From assembly GCA_037349315.1 (NCBI GenBank), contig JBAIAC010000131.1:372001-436000 (forward strand): DNA of 64,000 nucleotides. The letters run 5' to 3'. This stretch comes from Chelydra serpentina. Taxonomy: Eukaryota; Chordata; Testudines; Chelydridae. The stretch's first letter is position 1, and each line of letters starts with the position of its first letter. A model generated the notes under the pieces. That model was given only the letters and a program-made list of their open reading frames with translations. It was not told the origin of the DNA and did no database searches. The translations under genes and the position numbers were made by a program. Positions 33,897 to 44,467 of the stretch are shown here, piece by piece.

Positions 33897-35513
33897 CTAG
33901 GCGGTGGGGTCGGAGTGAGATATAGCGGAGTGCAGAACTGCAGAGCCAAATGCCACGTCTTCTCTAGATTGTTGGACTATGGCATAGTGAGTAGCAAAGG
34001 TGTGTACTGATGACCAAGTTGCTGCCCTACATATCTCCTGTATTGGCACCTGTGCCAGGAAAGCGGAGGACGAAGCTTGAGCTCGGGTGGAGTGGGCAGT
34101 AAAGTGTGCAGTAGGGACACCAGCCAAGTCATAGCACGCACAGATGCACAAAGTGATCCAGGACGAGATGTCCGGTCTGCCACAGCAACAAACAGTTGAG
34201 TTGTTTTTCTAAAGGGTTTTGTCCACTCAATGTAAAAAGCGAGGGCCCTGCGAACATCTAGGGAGTGGAGCTGTTGTTCCCTTCAAGAGGCATGCGGCTT
34301 CGGATAGAACAGGGGTCTCCAAACTTTATGAGACAAGGGCCATATTAGATTTTTGAAGGGGCTTCGCGGGCTGAAGCAACGGTGAAAGAAATTAAAAAAA
34401 ACAATTTTGCATATATTTAAACAACACTACTCTACTCTGTCAGTGTTGCATTAAATTCTAAATCAGGTATAAAAGTTAATCGATGCAGGTACTGTGAAAT
34501 CACACAAAATATTTGTCAATACATTAAAAGTCACATTCACATATTCAAAAATAAAGAAATATTATTTTAGGATTAATGAGAAGTATGGTACTGATGTTTT
34601 TCTGACAAAATTGGCTCCCCTTTTGGGGGGACACTGGCTCCTGGGGGCACTCACCCCTCTGCACAGCTCAGCTGTGCTGCAGCCCTGCGTGAGCTACTGC
34701 TGGCGGCTCCTCCCCCTGCCTGCTCCGCGTGGCTACTCAGCTGTTCGCTTCTCTGGTTGGTTAGAGGGCCGGACAAAAGGAAACCCCGGGCCGAATCCGG
34801 CCCGTAGTTTGGAGACCCCTGGGATAGAAGACCTGAAGGAAGATGTCTTGGTTAACATGGAAGGCAGACACCACCTTAGGAAGGAAGGCCGGGTGTGGTC
34901 ACAGCTGTACCTTGTCCTTGTGGAACACCGTATATGGTGGCTCCGATGTGAGAGCACGCCTTGCCGAGGTGATGGCTACAAGGAAGGCTGTCTTCCAGGA
35001 GAGGTACAGGAGCGAGCAGGTGGCCATCGGCTCGAACGGGGCCCCCATGAGCCTAGTTATCACCAGGTTGAGGTCCCATGTAGGGACCGGCTGCCAAATT
35101 AGCGAGTACAGGCGTTGCAATCCCTTGAGGAACCTGCTGACCATAGGATTGGAGAAGATCAAGCGCTCGTTTTTGCCGGGGTGGAAGGCCGAGATCACTG
35201 CTAGGTGTACTCTTAAGGATGAAACTGCCAGGCCCTGCTGTTTTAAGGACAAGAGGTAGTCCAAGATAGTGGGTACTGATGCCTGCAGGGGGGCGGTACC
35301 ACATGGGGCACACCAGCAGGAAAAACATTTCCATTTGGCCAAGTAGGTGGATCTGGTGGAGGGCTTTCTGCTACCCAGAAGGACCTGTTGAACCGAGCGA
35401 GAGCAATGTAGCTCAGATTGGTTTAGCCATGCAGCATCCACTCCATGAGGTGGAGAGATCGCAGGTCGGGGTGGCAAAGTCTGCCGTGCTCCTGAGTAAT
35501 CAGGTCTGGCCAC
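33897..35513 (-). pseudogene. DIRS copy 2 tyrosine recombinase (split by a MITE)
   Basis: The amino half (34899-35513) includes STRSTYLAKWKCFSCWC and the N-terminal helices, then ITSARRALTSE with the first catalytic Arg. The carboxyl half (33897-34151) contains HSTRAQASSSAFLAQ, giving the H-x-x-R pair, and SSVHTFATHY with the nucleophilic Tyr. A hAT MITE at 34310-34821 separates the halves. The recombinase would integrate circular DIRS DNA. All four catalytic features (R, H, R, Y) remain, so the copy was probably competent before the MITE inserted. Confidence 0.8.
34310..34821. mobile_element. hAT MITE with 8-bp TSD (in DIRS recombinase)
   Basis: Inverted ends read CAGGGGTCTCCAAACTTTATG and, from the right, CAGGGGTCTCCAAACTACGG. 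An exact duplication GGATAGAA flanks it at 34302-34309 and 34822-34829. There is no transposase. It interrupts the recombinase gene of DIRS copy 2 and therefore post-dates it. A 202-codon plus frame spanning its right end is chimeric and spurious. Confidence 0.93.
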
Positions 35514-36350
35514 AACGGAAGTGTGATTGGGGTGCCCACAGAGAGCTCTAGGAGAGTGGTGTACCAGTGCTGCCTGGGCAACGCCGGGGCGATCAAAATT
35601 AAACAGGCTCCGTCCCTGTGCACCTTGAGCAGGACCCTGTGGACTAACGGAAATGGGGGAAAGGCGTAATCATAGAATATCAGGGTTGGAAGGGACCTTA
35701 GGAGGTCATCTAGTCCAACCCCCTGCTCAAAGCAGGACCAAGCCCCAATTTTTTGCCCCAGATCCCTAAATGGCCCCCTCAAGGATTGAACTCACAACCC
35801 TGGGTTTAGCAGGCCAATGCTCAAACCACTGAGCTATCCCTCCCCCCAATACAGGTGGTCTTTCCATGACATGAGGAAGGCATCCGCCAGGGAACCCGGG
35901 GAGCGTCCCTGGAGCGAGCAGAACACATGGCATTGCCGATTCTCACGAGACGTGAATAGGTCTATGTGGGGAAAATCCTCAGTTCCGGAAGACTGAGTGG
36001 ATAACGTCCGGACGAATGGACCACTCGTGCGCCCGGAAGGATCTGCTGAGGCGGTCTGCTAAGGTGTTCTGGACTCCTGGGAGGAAAGAGGCCACCAGGT
36101 GGATGGAGTGGGCTATGCAGAATTCCCACAACTGCATGGCTTCCTGACAAAGGGGGGGAAGATCGTGCTCCCCCTTGCTTGTTGATATAAAACATGGCCG
36201 TTGTTTTGTCTGTGAGGACTGCAACACAATGGCCCTGAAGGTGCTTGTGAAACACTTGACTGGCCAGGTGCACTGCCCGCAGCTCCCGGACATTGATGTG
36301 AAGGGATCACTCCTGTATGGGCCAAAGGCCGTGTGTGCGAAGGTCCGCAA
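35423..36350 (-). pseudogene. DIRS copy 2 RNase H and downstream domain
   Basis: RNase H motifs are in KQRPCFISTSKGEHD-type sequence and GVQNTLADRLSRSF at 35979-36350. The downstream domain (YDYAFPPFPLVHRVLLKV, CLILIAPALPRQHWYTTLLE) lies at 35423-35670. The SINE at 35669-35848 interrupts the join. In related elements this downstream region has been described as methyltransferase-like; that label is uncertain here. Confidence 0.65.
35669..35848 (-). mobile_element. SINE with CR1 tail (in DIRS copy 2)
   Basis: Minus-strand tRNA-derived SINE: CR1-like tail (CAGGGTTGGAAGGGACCTTA), box B (GGATTGAACTCACAACC reversed) and box A (GCTCAAACCACTGAGCTA reversed), ending CCCTCCCCCC. It lacks the 127-bp extension found on two other copies. 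Confidence 0.92.
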
Positions 36351-37300
36351 GGTGAGCTCCCCATCCCAGAGACGATGCGCCCGTGGTTAGGACCAGGGAC
36401 GGCTGCGGGGTATGAAATGGTAGTCCGAGTACCGTGTTGGGGTTCAGCCAGCAGTCTAGGGAGGCTAGGACTTCTGTTGGTACCGTGACCACCGTGTCCA
36501 TGCTGTTCCTGCCTGGGTGATATACGGTTGAGAGCCAGGAAAGGACGGAGGTGTAGTCTGGTGTGCTTGGTCACAAAGGCACAGGACGCCACGTGTCCCA
36601 GGAGACTTAGGCAAGTCCGTGCTGTTGAGGTAGGGAAGCTTTGCAGGCTGCAGATAATATTCGCTAGGGCCTGGAAACGTGCATCCGGGAGGAATGCTCG
36701 GGCGAGCCCCGAATCTAGGACTGCACCGAAGAAGTCTATCCTTTGGTTGGTTCCAAAATGGACTTTTTGACGTTGAGGAGCAAGCCTAGCTGTCTGAACA
36801 TATTCATGGAAATCTGAACACGCGACTTAACTTGACTGCTGGAGCTGCCTCGGATGAGCCAGTCGTCGAGGTATGGGAACACTTGGATCAGACATCGACG
36901 AAGGGAGGCCGCTACGACAGCCATGCACTTTGTGAAGACCCGTGGCGCTGTGGATAGGCCAAAGGGAAGGACGGTAAACTGAAAGTGCTGTTGGTTGACC
37001 ACAAAGCGGAGGAAACGCCTGTGTGGCAGGTAAATTGCTATGTGGAAGTACGCATCCTTCAAGTCGAGGGAAGCGTACCAGTCTCCAGGATTCAGGGAAG
37101 GAATATTAGTCCCCAGAGAAAACATTCAGAACTTCAACTTTACCATGAATTTGTTGAGTCCGCGAAGGTCTAGGATGGGGCATAGCCCCCCTTATGACTT
37201 GGGGATTAGGAAATAATGGGAGTAAAACCCCCTGCCCCTCAGCTCCTTTCGAACCTCCTCTATTGCCCCGATAGCTAGGAGCATTTGCACCTCCTGAAGG
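36307..37300 (-). pseudogene. DIRS copy 2 reverse transcriptase
   Basis: The frame at 36736-37125 contains DWYASLDLKDAYFHIAI, FQFTVLPFGLSTAPRVF and VFPYLDDWL, so the catalytic Asp pair is intact. Upstream pieces near 37130-37260 carry the fingers (KELRGRGFYSHYF). Downstream pieces at 36113-36592 carry the thumb and connection. Frameshifts separate these segments, and a SINE (37538-37640) splits the boundary with Gag. Confidence 0.8.
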
Positions 37301-37537
37301 AGGAGTTGCTCGTAAGAAGGGTCCCTGAAGAGGGACGGGGAGCGAGACAAAGCAAATTGCAGGCAATATCCACTTTCCACCGTGCGTAGAACCCAGCGGT
37401 CTGACGTTATGCTGGACCATGCACAGAGGAAATGGGATAGGCGGTTTTTGAAGGGTGGGGAAGGATCCTGCCAGGAGACTGGTGCTCCGCCCTCGGGCGC
37501 ACCTTCAAAAGGTTTGTTTGGGCCCCGCCGGTGGCTT

Positions 37538-37640
37538 GCCCCAATTTTTGCCCCAGATCCCCAAATGGCCCCCTCAAGGATTGAACTCACAACCCTGGGT
37601 TTAGCAGGCCAATGCTCAAACCACTGAGCTATCCCTCCCC
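37538..37640 (-). mobile_element. SINE lacking its CR1 tail
   Basis: Only the tRNA-related head and linker are present (from CCCCAATTTTTGCCCC to GAGCTATCCCTCCCC). The CR1-derived tail is missing on the 3' side. It interrupts DIRS copy 2 between Gag and reverse transcriptase. Confidence 0.85.
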
Positions 37641-39999
37641 TGGTTCTGGCTCGATTGGTGTCCAGACTGTCTCCACCTACCACTCTGGCCACATCTTCTG
37701 GAGACATCCTGCCTAGGCCTGGGGTTAGGGTAAGTGCATTGCAGTTGGGGCTGGAAGGGCCTATGCTGCGTCACCGGGGTATGCATGCCCAGTGATCGCA
37801 TTATGGCCCGGTTGTCCTTTAGACTCTGAAGCCTAGAGTCAGTCTTCTCTGAGGAGACCTTGGCCCTCGAAGGGTAAGTCCTGCAGGGTCTGTTGCAGTT
37901 CCGGTGTAAGACCGGAGACCTGCAGCCATGAGATACCGTGCATAGCCACGCCTGAGGCGAGAGTTCTGGCCGCCAAGTCTGCAATGTCCAGCGAGGCTTG
38001 CAGCAATGTTCTGGCCACCTTCTTGCCTTCCTCTACTAGGGCCGCGTACTCTTGCCTGGACTCTTCAGGGACGAACTCCCTGAACTTTTGCATTGAGTTC
38101 CAGGTGTTGTAATTGTATTAGCCACCCTGAGCTGCAAGCCCCCCGCAGAGTATATTTTGCGCCCAAAAAAGTCCAAGCGCCTAGCGTCCTTGGACTTAGG
38201 CGCGGGGGCTTGTTGACCGTGTCTTTCCCTCTCGTTTACGGACTGTACGACTAGGGAGCATGGTTGGGGGTGAGTGTATAAATACTCAAAACCCTTGGAG
38301 GGCGCAACATATTTTCTTTCCACCCCCTAGCTGTGAGGGAGAATAGAGGCCGGAGATTGTATTGGTTTGAATTGTTCGAACGAACGGCAGGACTATCCTG
38401 GCCGGAGCATCGGCCGACAGAATATCCACTACGGGATCCTCTATTTCCACCACCTCCTCCACCTGTAGGTTCATGTTTTGCGCCAGCCTGCGGAGCAGTT
38501 CCTGGTAGTCACGGAGGTCAATGGGTGGGGGGAGGGGGGAGCCAGAGGATGACGTTCCCGCCACCGCCTCATCTGGAGAAGATGAAGAGGATAGCCCTGG
38601 GACTAACGGGTCCTGGGGGAGGTCCTGCTGGGGAGGCCCTGACTGCGTTGGGTTTACCACGCTAGGGGCATGGGCCTCAACCGGTGGCTGGGCCGTCGCC
38701 TCCAAGTCCCCTGGGGGAGGGCGAGTCACAGAGGCCTCCGGTACCCAGGGCTCCGAGTGGGCAGATCAAGAGGCCTCCGAAGGGATACCCTGGGCCTGGT
38801 GGTAAGCCCAAGGCATCCAAAAGGACCACTACAGAGGTCCCTGATTAGGGTCCTGTGCCTCAGCTTGCCATTGGCTAGCTCCCTCCATCTCCTGGCCTTG
38901 GACGTGGTATCAACTTTTCGCTTGGGATGACCTCGGAGCGGGACGGCCAGGGTGGTGCCGAGTGCTCTTGCGGATTGGCACGCGGTACCCTGCTGCGCTG
39001 TGGCGATGGAGATCGGTGCCGGGAGTGGGAGCGGTACCGGGATCACGAACGGTACCGGCGGGCATGTGGGTGTCGGGAGCCGAACCCAGACCTCAACGAG
39101 GAACGACAGGCTGACCGACGTGGGGATTGGCTCCGGGGAGATCAGCGCTCTGACTGGCACCGGGATCGTGAACGGTGCCGGGAGTCGTCTTGGCGTCGAC
39201 CGTACCAGGAGGTTGATCTGCATGACGTAGAGCAGCGCCACGAGTGCGACCGGTGCCGAGACAGAGATCGGTACCAGGACTGCGAGCAGTGCCATGACCG
39301 GGACCTGCACCTGGATCGGGACGGAGACCGGGATCTCAATCGTGAATGGGATCGGTGTCGTCCGGTCATGCTGCGAGACGGAAGGCGCATCATGGAGGGC
39401 TTCCCTTTCGAGGGGACAACCCGCACCGGCGGTACTGGAGGTTGTTGCGGTGCCGACTCGGTGAGCGCGGTCAAGTTGTGCACCGTAGAAAATGTCTCCG
39501 GCGTGGACGGCAATGTTAGCTCGACCACGGTGCGTAGCTCACCGTCACCGAACTCGACGGACCTTACAGTGCCGGGGTTGGTGCCTTGGCCGGGCAGTCT
39601 GGTACGGGTTGAAGCTCCAAAGGCGGTGGAGGTGGCGCCGGGGCCGTAGCCTGCTTCTTCACGCCCGGGGACAGGGAGCGACGCCGCGCTGGCAGCGGAG
39701 CCGGAGTCATCCGGTGCTGGGACTCTTTGCTGGTGCCCGGGTATTCTGGTGCCGCCGGTGCGCTCCGTACCGATGAAGTCGGCGCCGGGTGTCATTGGGC
39801 TAAGTGCCGCTTCCAAGAGGAGCTGTTTGAGGCGAAAGTCTCGCTCCTTTTTTGTCCGGGGCTTGAAAGCCTTGCAGATGCGGCACTTATCTGGTTGATG
39901 GGTTTCCCCCAGGCACTTAAGGCAGGAATCGTGGGGGTCCCCCGCAGGCATCGGCTTAAGGCAGGCCGAGCACGATTTGAAGCCCGGAGACCTAGGCAT
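37616..39999 (-). pseudogene. DIRS copy 2 Gag
   Basis: The 285-codon frame at 39142-39999 starts MPRSPGFKSCSACLKPM. It has a Cys-rich zinc-binding segment (CLKCLGETHQPDKCRICKAF), a basic Leu-rich helix and a long Arg/Ser-rich repeat (RSRSRHRSHSR type). Downstream frames at 38286-38729, 38036-38323 and 37616-38093 carry the Gag core (ARRLDFFGRKIYSAGG, WLQVSGLTPELQQTLQDLP, RLQSLKDNRAIMRSLGMH). Frame changes split it, so it is not a single open frame. Plus-strand frames here, up to 240 codons, are antisense to the Arg/Ser-rich repeat. Confidence 0.75.
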
Positions 40000-40372
40000 C
40001 AGCCCAGGCCCCGGGAGGGAAGGGGAGAAGCCCCTTACCCCGCAACTACTATTACACTAAGACTATTTACTACAAGAACTATTAACTACTTAAAACTAAT
40101 TACAACTATTAACGAGTGCTAACAAGATAAGTAGGGAAGTGGAGATCAGCTAAGCCGTGCTCCACAGTTCCAACGACCGTCACAGGCGGTAAGAAGAAAC
40201 TGAGAGGGTGCTGGGCTGGCTGGGGTATATATTCAGCGCCGTAAAGGCGCCACTCCAGGGGGCGCCTAAGCCGACCCGCCGAGTGTTGCTAGGGTAAAAA
40301 TCTTCTGACGATCGTGCATGCGGCATGCGCACACCTAATTGGAATCGATATGAGCAAGCACTCGAAGAAGAA

Positions 40373-42180
40373 CAGGACATACGCAAGTCTGTGATTGTAC
40401 CGTTCCGCACCCCACTCCCTTGCCCTTTCTGTATCCCAAGCAGTTGTGGAGTTTGTTTTTTTCCCCAAAAATGAACTCTTTTCAATAAATGGATTTAATG
40501 GCTTTGAAAACATTCTTTATTATTGCATAAAATAAAAAGATACCTTAGCCCAGGAAAGCAACAGGCACTGCAAGTCAGCATACCAAAAACAGATTCCTAC
40601 TAACATTGGAACCACTGTACTTCACTCCCATGCGGGGCACCAAACATTACTGGTGGCTTTCAGCCTCAAATTGCTCCCTCAAGGCATCCCTAATCCTTGC
40701 AGCCCCACACTGGGCCCCTCCAATAGCTCTGCCCTCTGACTGTTCAAATTAAGCCTCCAGGTGTTGAACCGCCAAGTTCCATGCCTGAGTGAATATTTCA
40801 CCCTTCCCTTCACAAATGTTATGGAGGGTAAAGCACATGGATATAACCGCAGGGATGCTGTCATCAGCCAAGTCCAGCTTCCTGTACAGAGCGCCAGCAG
40901 CTCTTTAAACGGCCAAAAGCACACTCCACAGTCATTCTGCACTGGCTCAGCCTGTTGTTGAACCGCTCCTTGCTGCTGTTAAGGCTCCGGGTAGGGTTTC
41001 ATGAGCCACGGCATTAAAGGGTAAGCGGGGTCTCCAAGGATCACAATGGGCATTTCGACTTCCCCTACAGTGATCTTCTGCTCTGGGAAAAAAGTCCGGG
41101 CTTGCAGCTTCCCGAACAGGCCAGTGTTCCGAAAGATGCGTGTGTCATGCACCTTTCCGGGCCAGCCTGCGTTAATGTCAATGCACAAGCACCTGGAGAA
41201 CCTTAGAGAAATAACCCTTCCGATTTATGTACTCGGAGGCTAGGTGAGCTGGTGCCAGAATTGGAATATGCGTCCCATCTATCGCCCCTTCGCAGTTAGG
41301 AAAACCCATTTGTGTAAAGCCATCCACAAAGTCATGCACGTTACCCAGAGTCACGGTTCTTCTGAGCAGGATGTGATTAACGGCCCTGCAAAAGTGCATC
41401 TACACGATTCCAATGGTCGACTTTCCCACTCCAAATTGGTTAGCGACCAATCAGTAGCTGTCTGGAGTTGCCAGCTTCCAGATTGCAACAGCCACCCACT
41501 TCTCCACCATCAGGGAAGCTCTCAATCTCGTGTCTTTGCGCCTCAGGGTGGGGGCAAGCTCCTCACAAAGACCAATGAAAATGGTTTTTCTCATCCGAAA
41601 GTTCTGCAGCCACTGCTCGTCATGCCAGACTTGTATGACGATGTGATCCCACCTTGTGCTTGTTTCCCAAGCCCAAAAGCGGCATTCCACAATGGTGAGC
41701 ATGTCCTTGAATGCTACAAGCAATCTCGTGTCATATGCGTTACGCGAGTCAACATCATCGGAGTCCTCACTGTCAGTTTGGATCTTAAGGAGTAACTCGA
41801 CTGCCAAACATGATGTGCTGGCGGACTCGTCAGCATATTCCTCAGCAGTTCGGGATCCATTCCCGCAGACAGAAAGTGAAGACAGAGCACGCAGCACAAA
41901 AAACGTTGAAAGATGGCGCCAAAAGTGGATGGAATACAGGGATTGCTGGGACGCAAACAGATGCATCACAGGGCATTGGGACAGGACCCAGAATGCTTCA
42001 CACCCCCCACTCCTTTCCCACAAGCCACAGCCCCAGAATAGGAAGAGGTGCTCTGTGGGATAGCTGCCCATAATGCACTGCTCCCAATGCTGCTTCAAGT
42101 GCCACAAACTTGGCCACGCCACTGCGCTTGCAGCTGTCAGTGTGGACAGACTGCAGAACTTTCCCTACTGCGCTGGATGA
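40373..42180 (-). pseudogene. PIF/Harbinger transposase, frameshifted
   Basis: Minus-strand frames reconstruct the order of a HARBI1-like DDE transposase. The N-terminal helical part is at 41451-42122 (ETSTRWDHIVIQVWHDEQW, FIGLCEELAPTLRRKDTRLR). The first catalytic Asp is in FPNCEGAIDGTHIPI at 41178-41399. The second is in IVILGDPAYPLMPWLMKPYP at 40979-41188. The Glu region (RMTVECAFGRLK) is in another frame at about 40900-40940. A frame change just after YPEP and others make it a pseudogene. AATAAA on the minus strand at 40521-40516 is its likely polyadenylation signal. The right end lacks a recognisable TIR and stops near 42180. Confidence 0.85.
40484..40521. terminator. Convergent polyadenylation signals of the Harbinger genes
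   Basis: AATAAA on the plus strand (40484-40489) serves the accessory gene, and AATAAA on the minus strand (40521-40516) serves the transposase. They are 26 bp apart. The arrangement shows the two genes of the element were transcribed toward each other. Confidence 0.6.
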
Positions 42181-42493
42181 ACATGGGTGAACAAGGATGA
42201 ACATGGGGGTGTTGGGTGTTCCTCCGAGGTACAGAGCATCACAGTGAGTCTTGCCTAAAATTTCTTCTCCCTCAGTTATTTAATTTTCATCTTAAGTCAC
42301 TAGTTCTCTAGTCATCCAGAGTCCTCTACTAAAAATGGGCTAGACAAGACTGGATATGTCTAATATTAAAAAGAACCAGAAAAAATATAAAACTCCTAAC
42401 CTTTATTTATACAAACTAACCAAAAAGAGCACAATTTTCTCTTCTTTGTAGGCTAACGCTTAATTTCAAACACTTTAGACAAACCTCAGGTGA
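42181..42493. other. Unannotated sequence, no gene seen
   Basis: AT-rich sequence between the Harbinger remnant and endogenous retrovirus 2. No coding exon, RNA gene or clear repeat was recognised apart from a short GATGAACATGGG repetition at 42177-42205. Confidence 0.4.
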
Positions 42494-42960
42494 TGTTAGG
42501 CAAGAGTTAAAATTCAGTTAGTTAAGTAGGTTTCTGTCTCACTGCTAACAACCAGAAACACCGGAAGCCCAAGGACACTGACAAGTGTAAACACTTGGTA
42601 AACTCCTATGGTCAAATGTCCACCCATTAACCCGGCTTAGACCAGAACAAACCCTTCACCGCCCTCCAGATATCTGTAAACACTCACCCCCACCCCACCC
42701 CCTTAAGGTAGGTATCAATAATTGATATAATCAAAACAGTTTGATGCATATGTTCTGTTCCTGTCACCGTCATGTTAAGTGCGCTCTCTGTCTCTGAAAC
42801 AATGTTTGTCTCTGTAAGAACAAGATAAATGCAAATGAAGTGATAAGAGAGCTATATAATTGGTCACTGTAGCCCCACACCTTTGAAGCTGTTTACCAGA
42901 CTTCCTGGTGCCGTGAATAAACCACCTTCAATATTGTCTATGCCTGCCTGATACTTGATC
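42494..42960 (+). repeat. 5' LTR of endogenous retrovirus 2
   Basis: The LTR starts TGTTAGGCAAGAGTTAAAATTC and stays alignable with the ERV 1 LTRs to GCCTGCCTGATACTTG. It then diverges into CGGGAATCCTCGGAGAG, so the true end is uncertain by about 30 bp. GTGCCGTGAATAAACC near 42910 is the likely polyadenylation region. Confidence 0.75.
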
Positions 42961-43288
42961 GGGAATCCTCGGAGAGTTTCTCACAACCAGGGATAGAGGT
43001 GAGTATCTTTTTACTTACCACCTCTAGCGCGCACCTTGGTTTGGGACTCCCCGAGACACCCCTTCTTAATACGAATGTCTAGCCCTATATGTATAGGATG
43101 CACAAGAGGACTGAACAGGACTGTGTTTGTGGCCAAGGCTTTTGGGCTGCAGGGATCGCTGGAGGCGAAGGCTGCATTGCCAGGTACTGAGCACCAGAGT
43201 GTGTGCTGCAGTAGACTGAGTACAAGGGTGTGCTCAGTCAGTCTTCCCTGAAGCGCCGCTTAAGTGGGTTTCAGGAAGCTGGGATACA

Positions 43289-44398
43289 ATGTCGTATGAG
43301 TTGCCCCAGAATGCGTCAACGATACCCTCTACTGGAGGGGGACTCGTTGGCGTGCCCCAGGGTGCACCAATGATACCCTCTACAGAAGGGAGACTCATTG
43401 ACTGGCCCCGGGGAACATCAATGATGCTCTCTACAGGAAGAGGACTCATTGATTTTATGAAAGGAAAACATGAAAAGGTTCAAAAGATGATGGGAAAAGA
43501 TGGATGGAATGAGGATGTGACTACTATGGATAGCATGTTGTGGTGGTCTGGTCAGATGAAAGGAAGGTTAGAGAAGAGGATTGGAATACTGTACTGTGAA
43601 TATGAAAGGAAGTTACGGGAATTGGAAATGCTTCAAAAGACTCTTACATCAGAGCCGAACCAAAAGACAGATTTAAACCACATATTAAGTAAGCTTCAAG
43701 CAGAAAACAATACTCTGAAAGTAAAAATAAAAGAAAGCAGCTCCTCTGCATGCCGTATTGCTGCTAGCATAAAACAGAAGGGTAATTTTACTGATCCTGA
43801 TTCAAGCAGTGATACTGATAAAGACCAAAACGAAATGAATTGGAAACACCTTGAAAAACAAATCCAAGATTGGAACCTGGCACACACAGGGGAAACCTGG
43901 GATAATTGGCCTCTTCCCCCTCCTAACCCAGACTTAAGTGTCAGCGCTCCCCTGGCTCCTCTCCAAATAACCATGCGGTGGTCAGGGCCAGCAGATAACA
44001 GAGTAGCTCATAATACTTATAAGTACACTCCTCTCAGCACAGAGGAAATGAAAGGCTTACTGAAAAATCTCCCTGATTTAAAGCCCAAAGATCCAAATTT
44101 GGTATTCTGGAAAAAAATAAGTCAGATGGTTACCACCTATATATTACATCCCACAGATCTTCATATCCTAACTAAGGCTAAATGCCTCGACCTTTCATGG
44201 GTCAAGATCCCCTCAGAAGAGCACCGGAACGGCACTTGGGCCTCCGTCAAATTTGAATCAGAAAGTGATATGATTCGTGCCTGCACTGATTTTAAGGAAG
44301 CCATCCAAAATGCCTTGGGGAACAGAGCCAGTAATTGGGGACTAATAGTGGGATGCGTACAAGGCAAGGACGAACCTGCTGCTCAATACTGTGAGTGA
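43289..44398 (+). CDS. Retroviral Gag-like ORF, 369 aa (ERV 2)
   Basis: The open frame has three N-terminal imperfect repeats of about 18-24 residues (ASTIPSTGGGLVGVPQG, then PMIPSTEGRLIDWPRG, then SMMLSTGRGLIDFM). A predicted coiled coil (residues about 85-150, LEKRIGILYCEYERKLRELE) follows. The capsid-like part contains TEEMKGLLKNLPDLKPKDPN and GTWASVKFESESDM. It ends at a TGA, and the same protein continues in another frame at 44468-44857 with the zinc knuckles. The frame is unusually intact for this decayed provirus. The start was chosen as the first Met before the repeats. Retroviral class is unresolved. Confidence 0.7.
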   Translation: MSYELPQNASTIPSTGGGLVGVPQGAPMIPSTEGRLIDWPRGTSMMLSTGRGLIDFMKGKHEKVQKMMGKDGWNEDVTTMDSMLWWSGQMKGRLEKRIGILYCEYERKLRELEMLQKTLTSEPNQKTDLNHILSKLQAENNTLKVKIKESSSSACRIAASIKQKGNFTDPDSSSDTDKDQNEMNWKHLEKQIQDWNLAHTGETWDNWPLPPPNPDLSVSAPLAPLQITMRWSGPADNRVAHNTYKYTPLSTEEMKGLLKNLPDLKPKDPNLVFWKKISQMVTTYILHPTDLHILTKAKCLDLSWVKIPSEEHRNGTWASVKFESESDMIRACTDFKEAIQNALGNRASNWGLIVGCVQGKDEPAAQYCE

Positions 44399-44467
44399 AA
44401 ATGGGAAAGGTATTCAAGTAATTCAGGCGTTGCCAATCCAAAGAAAACTGATCAGGCGTTTCTAAAA

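Larger units (their letters stand above)
33562..40372 (-). mobile_element. DIRS-type retrotransposon, copy 2
   Basis: The element lies on the minus strand with inverted terminal repeats. The left end reads GGTTACTCACCTTTGTAAC, then GCTCATATTCATTCC and CACGATCGTCGGAAGATTTT; the right end, reversed, reads GCTCATATCGATTCC and CACGATCGTCAGAAGATTTT. The order from the right is Gag, reverse transcriptase, RNase H and downstream domain, and tyrosine recombinase. No target duplication is seen, as expected for DIRS, which integrate by a recombinase from circular DNA. It interrupts a Harbinger accessory gene and is itself interrupted by a hAT MITE (34310-34821) and two SINEs (35669-35848, 37538-37640). 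Confidence 0.9.

Noticed and set aside
34494..35102. 202-codon plus-strand frame
   Set aside because: It crosses the right end of a hAT MITE into antisense DIRS recombinase; it is chimeric and accidental.
38927..39649. Plus-strand 240-codon open frame rich in Arg, Asp and Cys
   Set aside because: It is antisense to the Arg/Ser-rich repeat of DIRS Gag; repetitive codons keep the opposite strand open. No domain or start context supports it.
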